Assembly (NCBI GenBank): GCA_003946805.1
Contig: RPSH01000013.1
Span: forward strand, 29,415 to 93,414
From: Bacillus sp. 2B10
Lineage (GTDB): Bacteria; Pseudomonadota; Alphaproteobacteria; Sphingomonadales; Sphingomonadaceae
Length of the DNA: 64,000 nucleotides
Direction: 5' to 3'
Shown here: piece by piece, positions 34,411 to 40,568 of the stretch
How the letters are laid out: each line of letters starts with the position of its first letter
Position numbering within the stretch: the first letter of the stretch is position 1
Position numbers and translations under genes: made by a program
The notes under the pieces: generated by a model
Database searches by the model: none
The model's input: only the letters and a program-made list of their open reading frames with translations
What the model was told of the DNA's origin: nothing

Positions 34411-34459
34411 GACGAAGCAAAGCGGCAGGGGCGGGGAGCAGCGCATACATCCGAACAAC

Positions 34460-34543
34460 CGTCACCCCAGCGCAGGCTGGGGTCTTCCGCGGCGAGGCGC
34501 GTCCTTCCTTACGGCGAGATTCCAGCCTTCGCTGGAATAACGT
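34460..34543. repeat. Family A palindromic element
   Basis: Left arm CGTCACCCCAGCGCAGGCTG, right arm ATTCCAGCCTTCGCTGGAAT. With the Family B copy it fills most of the 400-base gap between the acetyltransferase and the TRIC-like gene. No ORF of note is seen there. Confidence 0.75.
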
Positions 34544-34639
34544 GAGTGGCAACGTAAAACATGGCCGCTCCCACTCGCCTCCGCGGCCCACGACGGACCC
34601 CTTCCGTGTCTCCGCGGGAAACCCCGGCGGCAAAACCCC

Positions 34640-35269
34640 CTACCGCTTCCCCCGATACGCCGGCAGCGCCAGCCGGTACCGGATCGCCGTCCCGCGCAGC
34701 GTGAACCCCGCCAGCGCCGCCGGCAGCGCGGCGACGAACGGCGGCAGGCCGCACGCCACCAGCACGACATGCAGCCCCGCCGCCAGCGCCGCTGCCGTCA
34801 CGTACAGCTCCGGCCGCATCAGGATCGACGGCACGCCCGCCAGCACGTCGCGGAGGATGCCGCCGACGCACGCGGTCAGCACCCCCATCATCCCCGCCTG
34901 CAACGGCGGCACGCCGAAACTGAGCGCCTTGGCCGCGCCGAACACCGCATAGGCCGCCAGCCCGGCGGCATCGAGCCAGTCGAGCGCCTTGTCGCGCCAC
35001 CAGTGTTCGGGCGTCACCCAGACCAATCCCGCCACCGCGACACAGATCGCCGCGACCGGCGATCCGTGGACCCAGAACACCGACGCGCCGATCAGCAGGT
35101 CGCGCACCGTCCCGCCGCCAACGCCGGTGATGAGCGCGAAGAACGCGGCGGTGACGAAGGTCTGCGCCGCGCGCGTCGCCGCCAGCGCGCCCGATGCCGC
35201 GAACACCGCGATGCCGATCATGTCGAGCGCGCCGAGCATCTGCCCCAGCGCCTGCGGAGAGGGAACCAT
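34640..35269 (-). CDS. TRIC-like (UPF0126/YicG) membrane protein
   Basis: A 209-residue protein with seven hydrophobic segments in two inverted halves, each with a Gly-rich loop: LDMIGIAVFAASGALAATRA, TGVGGGTVRDLLIG, LDWLDAAGLAAYAVFGAAKA and ACVGGILRDVLAGVPS. GGGTVRDLL and GGILRDVL are family hallmarks of bacterial trimeric intracellular cation channel relatives. Possible solute or ion channel; substrate unknown. Divergent from the YoaK-like gene. Confidence 0.88.
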   Translation of the reverse strand: MVPSPQALGQMLGALDMIGIAVFAASGALAATRAAQTFVTAAFFALITGVGGGTVRDLLIGASVFWVHGSPVAAICVAVAGLVWVTPEHWWRDKALDWLDAAGLAAYAVFGAAKALSFGVPPLQAGMMGVLTACVGGILRDVLAGVPSILMRPELYVTAAALAAGLHVVLVACGLPPFVAALPAALAGFTLRGTAIRYRLALPAYRGKR

Positions 35270-35509
35270 CGCCCTTCGCTAGGGGGCAGACGCATAAACG
35301 GCAATGGCGACCGCGCAGCGGCGGGTCGAAGCCGGCGCACGGCGGCGTCGGTCATGATGCCTGTGCATCGCTCCCTCCCTGCTTCTGCCCGTGCGCCAGC
35401 TTCGGCGCCGTCCCGGTCGTTGTCGTTTACCGGTCTGCCCCCTACGTACCCATGGTCGGCCGGCGAGGGGGCATTGCCCCGCCCCCCGCCGATCGGGCAA
35501 AGGAACATC

Positions 35510-36166
35510 ATGCGCCGTCTGACCAGTGCCGCCACCCTCGCCACCGTCCTGCTCGCCGCGCTGGCGGGCATCGTCGACGCGCTGGCGTTCAGCGGGCTGG
35601 GCGGGTTCTTCGCCTCGTTCATGAGCGGCAATTCGACCCGGCTCGGCATCGGCCTTGCCCATGGCTGGAACGGCGCGGCGGCGACCGCGGCGGCGCTGGT
35701 GCTGGCGTTCGTCGCCGGGGCGATGCTCGGCACGATCGTCGGCGCGGCGGCGGTCGAGCGGCTGGGGCCGAAGCGCCGGGCGGAGGCGGTGATGGGCTTC
35801 GTCACGCTGCTGCTCGCCTTCGGCGCGGCGCTGTCCGCCGTCGCGCCGCTGACCCTCGCCATGCTGCTGCTCGCCGCGGCGATGGGCGCGCAGAACGGCG
35901 TCGTCGCGCCCGAGGGCGAGGTGCGCGTCGGGCTGACCTACATGACCGGCACGCTGGTCCGCATCGGTCAGCGTGTCGCCCGCCGGCTGATGGGCGACCG
36001 CAGCGCGCCGACGCCGCAGCGCGACCTGTTGCTATGGCTGGGCTTCGTCGCCGGCGTGGCGATCGGCGGCATCGGCTGGGCGTGGCTCGGGCTTGCGGCG
36101 CTATGGGTCGCCGCGGCGCTGGCGGCGGCGCTCACCATGTTGGTCGCGCGGGTCGACTGGAATTGA
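35510..36166 (+). CDS. DUF1275 (YoaK) family membrane protein
   Basis: A 218-residue membrane protein with about six helices. LAALAGIVDALAFSGLGGFFASFMSGNSTRLG is the family pattern, here split as AGIVDALAFSGLGGFF and FMSGNSTRLGIGLA. YMTGTLVRIGQRV is its mirrored counterpart. Ribosome site AAAGGAAC precedes the ATG. The function of the family is unknown. The 240 bases upstream, toward the TRIC-like gene, show no feature I can name. Confidence 0.85.
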   Translation: MRRLTSAATLATVLLAALAGIVDALAFSGLGGFFASFMSGNSTRLGIGLAHGWNGAAATAAALVLAFVAGAMLGTIVGAAAVERLGPKRRAEAVMGFVTLLLAFGAALSAVAPLTLAMLLLAAAMGAQNGVVAPEGEVRVGLTYMTGTLVRIGQRVARRLMGDRSAPTPQRDLLLWLGFVAGVAIGGIGWAWLGLAALWVAAALAAALTMLVARVDWN

Positions 36167-36207
36167 CGGGTCGGCCCTGCGATGCGGGCGACCAACGCAA
36201 CCTCGAC

Positions 36208-36303
36208 CGTCACTCCCGCGCAGGCGGGCGTCCATATACGCTGGCGTCGCGCCCCTTGCCGAAACGTCGGCGGCCATGGATTCCCGCCTGCGCGGGAGTG
36301 ACG
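36208..36303. repeat. Family A-related inverted pair
   Basis: CGTCACTCCCGCGCAGGCGG and CCGCCTGCGCGGGAGTGACG are perfect inverted arms about 50 bases apart, located between the YoaK-like gene and the convergent divK-like gene. Confidence 0.8.
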
Positions 36304-36327
36304 GTCATCTCGAACGATACGCGCGCA

Positions 36328-36744
36328 TCAGTCGCGGTTCTCGGCATCCAGTGCGCCGCCTTCCCCCCGAACCTCCTCCACCGGCAGCAACGCCCGCACC
36401 TCTCCGACGAACCGCACCACCGAAATCGGCTTCGTCACATAGGCATTGGCCCCGGCGGCGCGCACCCGGTCCTCGTCGTCGCGGCCCGAATAGGCGGTGA
36501 CCGCCATGATCGGGATCGTCCGCAGCCGCGCATCCGCCTTCAGCATCTGGATCAGTTCCAGACCCGTCATGTGCGGCAGCTGGATGTCGGTGATGATGAG
36601 GTCGGGCAGGAACGCCCGCGCGCGCCCCACCGCCTCGCGCCCGTCGCGGACCGGCTCGGTCAGATAGCCATGCGCACGCAGCAGGTCGCAGAACAGCTTC
36701 AGGTTCAGTTCGTTGTCCTCGACAACGAGTACCCTTTTTGCCAC
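36328..36744 (-). CDS. divK: DivK-like single-domain response regulator
   Basis: A 138-residue CheY-type receiver without output domain. RVLVVEDNELNLKLFCDLL, phospho-Asp53 in PDLIITDIQLPHMTGLELI, Thr in MAVTAYSG and Lys in AYVTKPISV are present. The ELN and KPIS signatures and the neighbouring DUF3572 gene match alphaproteobacterial DivK, which controls cell-cycle phosphorelay with PleC/DivJ. PleD is not adjacent. The start is taken at GTG 36744. An in-frame ATG 20 codons upstream would overlap the divergent gene's start. Confidence 0.85.
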   Translation of the reverse strand: MAKRVLVVEDNELNLKLFCDLLRAHGYLTEPVRDGREAVGRARAFLPDLIITDIQLPHMTGLELIQMLKADARLRTIPIMAVTAYSGRDDEDRVRAAGANAYVTKPISVVRFVGEVRALLPVEEVRGEGGALDAENRD

Positions 36745-36785
36745 GCGCTTTGCATCCCGATCGAGTTCGAAAGGCTGTCTAGGCG

Positions 36786-37058
36786 ATGCGCATGCCGGAA
36801 ACAAATGAAGACGCGGCGACGCTGGGCCTGCAGGCGCTGGTGTGGGTCATCGGCGACGACACCCGCCGCGACCGCTTCCTCGCGCTGACCGGCATCGACC
36901 CTGCGGAACTGCGCGCACGGGCCGGTGATCCCGGCTTCCTCGCGCAGCTGCTCGCCCATCTCGAATCGTACGAACCCGACCTTATCGCCTGTGCGGAGGC
37001 GCTGGACGTCGCGCCGACCGTTCTGGTCGCGGCCCGCGCCGAACTGGAGACTGCATGA
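36786..37058 (+). CDS. DUF3572 family protein
   Basis: A 90-residue helical acidic protein. ATLGLQALVWVIGDDTRRDRF and GDPGFLAQLLAHLESYEPDL are family blocks. It lies divergently beside divK, a neighbourhood conserved in alphaproteobacteria, so a link to that regulatory pathway is inferred. Biochemical role unknown. Its TGA overlaps the HAD gene's ATG. A second Met at codon 3 is possible. Confidence 0.85.
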   Translation: MRMPETNEDAATLGLQALVWVIGDDTRRDRFLALTGIDPAELRARAGDPGFLAQLLAHLESYEPDLIACAEALDVAPTVLVAARAELETA

Positions 37059-37678
37059 AACCCCTGCTCATCACCGATTGCGACGAAGTCCTGCTGCACA
37101 TGGTCCGCCATTTCGGGACATGGCTGGGCGAGGAACACGCCATCGCTTTCGACATGGCCGGGGGCGATTTCGCGAACTCGATGACGCGCGCCGATGGCAC
37201 CGTGCTGGAACGCGAGGAGATGTGGGGGATGCTCGACGGCTTCTTCCCGGGTCAGATGGCGCGCCAGACGCTGGTCCCGCACGCGCGCGAGGCGCTGGCC
37301 GCGCTGGCCGAACAGGCCGACATCGTCGTGCTGACCAATTTGCAGGACCATTGCCGCACCCACCGTATCGATCAGCTCGCTGCCCACGGCATCGTCCACC
37401 GCGTCGAATGCAACCAAGGGGGCAAGGGCCCGCCGGTCGCGCGGCTGCTCGCCGAGTTCGACCCCGGCGTCGCGGTGTTCGTCGACGACCTCGCGGTCCA
37501 TCACCAGTCGGTCGCCGACACCGTGCCGCAGGTCCACCGGCTGCACATGGTGTCCGAACCCGACCTCGCCATCCACATCGCCCCCGCGCCCGCGGCGCAT
37601 GCCCGCATCGACGACTGGGCGGAGGCGCAGGCATGGATCGAGGCACGCTTCGCCGAAGGGCAGCCGGCCCGGGCTTGA
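37055..37678 (+). CDS. HAD-superfamily hydrolase
   Basis: A 207-residue HAD phosphatase-like protein. Motif I is LLITDCDEVLL (Asp8 nucleophile, Asp10), motif II VVLTNLQ, motif III Lys in NQGGKGPPV, and motif IV VFVDDLAVHH. A small helical cap (residues 15-75) lies after motif I. Substrate unknown. Overlaps DUF3572 by four bases (ATGA) and precedes RidA by about 30 bases, so the three form an operon. Confidence 0.85.
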   Translation: MKPLLITDCDEVLLHMVRHFGTWLGEEHAIAFDMAGGDFANSMTRADGTVLEREEMWGMLDGFFPGQMARQTLVPHAREALAALAEQADIVVLTNLQDHCRTHRIDQLAAHGIVHRVECNQGGKGPPVARLLAEFDPGVAVFVDDLAVHHQSVADTVPQVHRLHMVSEPDLAIHIAPAPAAHARIDDWAEAQAWIEARFAEGQPARA

Positions 37679-37710
37679 CCCCGTCCGATAACCACCAGAG
37701 AGGAACGTCC

Positions 37711-38175
37711 ATGGCATATGATATCCCCGCAAAGCTGGCCGAACGCGGCCTGTCGCTCCCCGTCGCCGCCGCTCCGGTCGCGGCCTATGTCCCCGCGGTA
37801 GAGGCCGGTGGCCTGCTGCACCTGTCGGGCCAGCTCCCGTTCGAGGACGGCAACCTGATGACCGGCCGCGCCGGCGAGGATCGCGACCTCGCCTATGCGA
37901 CCTCGGCGGCGCAGAAGTGCGCGCTGATGATCCTCGCGCAGGCGGAAAAGGCGCTGGGCAGCCTCGACCGGATCGAGCGCGTCGTGAAGCTCGGCGTGTT
38001 CGTCAATTCGGCGGGCAGCTTCACCGACCAGCCCAAGGTCGCCAACGGCGCCTCGGAACTGATGGTCGAACTGTTCGGCGATGCCGGCCGCCATGCCCGC
38101 AGCGCGGTCGGCGTACCGGTCCTGCCGCTGGGTGCCGTGGTCGAGATCGACGCGATCCTCGCCATCCGCGCCTGA
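37711..38175 (+). CDS. RidA/YjgF-family protein
   Basis: A 154-residue Rid-family protein, a group that hydrolyses reactive enamine/imine intermediates from PLP enzymes. LLHLSGQLPFEDG, KLGVFVNSAGSFTDQPKVANG and ARSAVGVPVLPLGAVVEIDAI are typical of the longer YjgF subfamily. The classical catalytic Arg position is taken by Ala-Arg-Ser-Ala in HARSAVG, so the activity is likely but not certain. Strong AGAGAGGAACG site before the ATG. Confidence 0.88.
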   Translation: MAYDIPAKLAERGLSLPVAAAPVAAYVPAVEAGGLLHLSGQLPFEDGNLMTGRAGEDRDLAYATSAAQKCALMILAQAEKALGSLDRIERVVKLGVFVNSAGSFTDQPKVANGASELMVELFGDAGRHARSAVGVPVLPLGAVVEIDAILAIRA

Positions 38176-38377
38176 TCGTCCACCGACCGCCTCCGCTGTT
38201 GCCACCGCGCAACAGCGGGGGCGTCGTATCGCGTCCGCACGCAATTCCCATTGTGCAGCGCGGCACGCTGGGACATATTCGGTCGCAGGACGCCAGACCG
38301 CACGGACCAGCAGGTCCAGCCAAACGCGGCGACGTCCGACGCAGGAGAATCACCACGGAACCTGAAAGGGGTTTACG

Positions 38378-39208
38378 ATGCGATTCTCGACCTTCCTCCC
38401 GGCCGCGATTCTCGCCGCCACCACCGCGATGCCCGCCCTTGCGCAGGACACCGCGCCCCCCGAACCGATCACGATCAGCGGCAGCGCGACCGTCGCGTCC
38501 GACTATCGCTTCCGCGGCGTGTCGCAGAGCGACAAGAACGTCGCCGTGCAGGGTGGCATCACCATCGCGCACGACAGCGGCATCTATATCGGCACCTGGG
38601 GTTCCAACCTCGCCGGCTGGGGCACGTTCGGCGGTGCGAACCTCGAACTCGACCTGATCGCCGGCTACAAGCACACGTTCGACACCGCGACCGTCGATGT
38701 CGGCGTCACGTGGTACACCTATCCGGGCGGTGCCGACGAAACCGACGTCGTCGAATTCTACGGCAAGCTGTCGGGTACTGCCGGTCCCGCCACGCTGACC
38801 GCGGGCGCCTTCTATGCACCCAAGCAGACCTCGCTCGGCCTGTTCACGCGCTCGCTGACCCCGCCGGTCGCGGGCGACGGCAGCCGGCAGGACAATATCT
38901 ATCTGTCGGGCGATGCCGTCGGCGCCGTGCCGAACACCCCGCTGACGCTGAAGGCGCATATCGGCTATTCGGACGGCAATCCCGGCCTCGGCCCCAACGG
39001 CACCAGCCTGTCGCCGACCGGCAGCTATTGGGACTGGTCGGTCGGCACCGACTTCACCTACAAGAACCTGACGCTGGGCGTCGCCTATGTCGACACCGAC
39101 ATCTCGAACCGCGAAGCGGCCTATATCACGCCGAACTTCAGCAAGACCACCAACGGCAGCCCGATCGCGGCCAGCACGGTGGTCGTGTCGCTGACCGCGG
39201 CGTTCTGA
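38378..39208 (+). CDS. TorF-family putative porin
   Basis: A 276-residue outer-membrane protein with a signal peptide (MRFSTFLPAAILAATTAMPA, cleavage after LAQ). DYRFRGVSQSDKNVAVQGGI is the TorF (Gcw_chp) signature, followed by paired aromatic strands (SGIYIGTWGSNL, VDVGVTWYTYPG, WDWSVGTDFTYKNLTLGVAY) and terminal TVVVSLTAAF. The family often accompanies nitrogen or iron uptake genes in sphingomonads; amtB lies 8 kb away here. The 200-base upstream region has a hairpin-rich leader but no operator I can identify. Confidence 0.87.
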   Translation: MRFSTFLPAAILAATTAMPALAQDTAPPEPITISGSATVASDYRFRGVSQSDKNVAVQGGITIAHDSGIYIGTWGSNLAGWGTFGGANLELDLIAGYKHTFDTATVDVGVTWYTYPGGADETDVVEFYGKLSGTAGPATLTAGAFYAPKQTSLGLFTRSLTPPVAGDGSRQDNIYLSGDAVGAVPNTPLTLKAHIGYSDGNPGLGPNGTSLSPTGSYWDWSVGTDFTYKNLTLGVAYVDTDISNREAAYITPNFSKTTNGSPIAASTVVVSLTAAF

Positions 39209-39258
39209 CGGGGGGCAGGGGCGGGGGCAACCACCCCGCCCCACGCTCGCGCCACAAC

Positions 39259-39287
39259 CGTCATCCCAGCCTGCGCTGGGGTGACAG
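39259..39287. repeat. Family A half-element
   Basis: A single hairpin arm CGTCATCCCAGCCTGCGCTG followed by GGGTGAC, immediately upstream of the Family C copy. Confidence 0.5.
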
Positions 39288-39311
39288 GTGTGGGTTAAGC
39301 TTCATCGGAAC

Positions 39312-39422
39312 CGTTCGTGCTGAGTAGGGACTGAGCTTGTCGAAGGCCCGTATCGAAGCATTTGGTAAGTCGTCCTTCGACGCGTCGCTTCGACTTCCCT
39401 CAGCAACTCGTCAGGACGAACG
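39312..39422. repeat. Family C inverted repeat, copy 1
   Basis: Ends CGTTCGTGCTGAGTAGGGAC and CAGGACGAACG, with internal CTTGTCGAAGG and CGTATCGAAGC. Similar to 47279-47389 and 62493-62607 but more diverged in its right half. Confidence 0.65.
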
Positions 39423-39452
39423 ATTTCGCTGGAAATCCTTCTGCTCCCCACC

Positions 39453-39571
39453 CGTTCGGTTCGAGCAGCTTCGAGCTTGTCGAGAAGCGTCCGTCGAGAA
39501 CTCGCCGTTCGTGGCAACCCCTTCTCGACTTCGGTTCTCGACAGGCTCGAACCTCCGCTCGAAGCAAACGG
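39453..39571. repeat. Family B inverted repeat, copy 3
   Basis: Nearly identical to the copy at 34287-34410, including GGCAACCCCTTCTCGACT and GGTTCTCGACAGGCTCGAAC. Families A, C and B stand in a row here and account for most of the 450 bases between torF and the DUF3035 gene. Confidence 0.8.
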
Positions 39572-39599
39572 ATAGGATAGGGGAGTCGGACGGGAACAA

Positions 39600-39641
39600 G
39601 AAAAAGGCCGGTCGCCCCATTGGGCAACCGGCCTTTTTCGC
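39600..39641 (-). terminator. Bidirectional intrinsic terminator
   Basis: AAAAAGGCCGGTTGCCCAAT and GGGGCGACCGGCCTTTTT form a long stem with U-tracts on both strands. It ends the minus-strand ileS-lspA-DUF3035 unit. Confidence 0.88.
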
Positions 39642-39661
39642 GCGTCGAGAACCCCCGACCC

Positions 39662-40066
39662 TTACGGCGTGGTCGTGCGCGCCGTCTGCCCGTCGCCCGC
39701 CGGCGCGGCGATGATGTCGCGGGTCGTCGTGCCCTTGTCGACGACGTTGGTGTCCGGATCGGCCACGCCCGAGCGGATGCCCGAATCGGCCGCGCCCGCG
39801 CCGCCCGCCTGCTCCAGCGTCAGCCGCTCGGTCGCGCTGCGCTGCGCCGGGCCGCCGAACAGCGCCTGCATCGCCTGGGTCGATGCCGCGGTATCCTGCG
39901 GACGCGCGGCGCCCGGCCGCGGCGGCACCAGCGAATAATCGGGCGGGATCACCAGCGGCGCCTGCCGCGCGACGGCGAACTCGTCGGGACGCTGGCGGTT
40001 CAGGGCGTTGCCCTGGCACCCGGCAAGGATCAGGCCGAGGCTGCTGAGAACGATAAACTTACGCAT
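39662..40066 (-). CDS. DUF3035 lipoprotein
   Basis: A 134-residue predicted outer- or inner-membrane lipoprotein with signal MRKFIVLSSLGLILAGC (lipobox LAGC, Cys17). The rest is Pro/Ala-rich: RPDEFAVARQAPLVIPPDYSL is the family motif. It overlaps lspA by 8 bases; lspA encodes the enzyme that would mature it. Function unknown in all members. Confidence 0.88.
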   Translation of the reverse strand: MRKFIVLSSLGLILAGCQGNALNRQRPDEFAVARQAPLVIPPDYSLVPPRPGAARPQDTAASTQAMQALFGGPAQRSATERLTLEQAGGAGAADSGIRSGVADPDTNVVDKGTTTRDIIAAPAGDGQTARTTTP

Positions 40067-40568
40067 TGGCCTTCTCCACAGGAACGTCGTTCTTCGGTTC
40101 GCGGGTGAACAGCGCGCGTACGAGCAGGATCACCACGCCGATCGAAATCGCCGCGTCGGCGACGTTGAATACCAGAAACGGGCTGAAACCACCAAAATGC
40201 AGATCGGCATAGTCGACGACATAGCCGAAGCGCACCCGGTCGACGATGTTGCCCAGCGCCCCGCCCAGCACCAGCCCCAGCCCGATCAGCTCGGGCTTCT
40301 GCCGCTCGCGCCGGATCCACACCGCGACCCCGGTGGCGATGATCGCCGTCATCGCGACCAGCGCCCAGCGCGCCGTCTCGCTGCCCGCCTGCAACAGCCC
40401 CAGCGACACGCCGAAATTCTGCACGAAGCGCAGCGTGAAGATCGGCAGCAGGTGCAGCTCGGCCCCCGGATAATCGATCCCCATCGGACCGGTGACCCAG
40501 TATTTGACGAACTGGTCAACGATCAGCACAGTGATCGCGATCGCCACCGCCAGTTTCCGCAAGGTCAT
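40059..40568 (-). CDS. lspA: Lipoprotein signal peptidase (signal peptidase II)
   Basis: A 169-residue aspartic protease with four membrane helices, cleaving prolipoproteins after lipidation. Catalytic Asp119 is in GNIVDRVRFGYVVDY and Asp138 in FLVFNVADAAISIG. DQFVKYWV near residue 18 and LRFVQNFGVSLGLLQ are conserved; the family usually has a NxGAAFG-like stretch here. Its ATG overlaps the ileS stop, the common ileS-lspA arrangement. Confidence 0.95.
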   Translation of the reverse strand: MTLRKLAVAIAITVLIVDQFVKYWVTGPMGIDYPGAELHLLPIFTLRFVQNFGVSLGLLQAGSETARWALVAMTAIIATGVAVWIRRERQKPELIGLGLVLGGALGNIVDRVRFGYVVDYADLHFGGFSPFLVFNVADAAISIGVVILLVRALFTREPKNDVPVEKANA

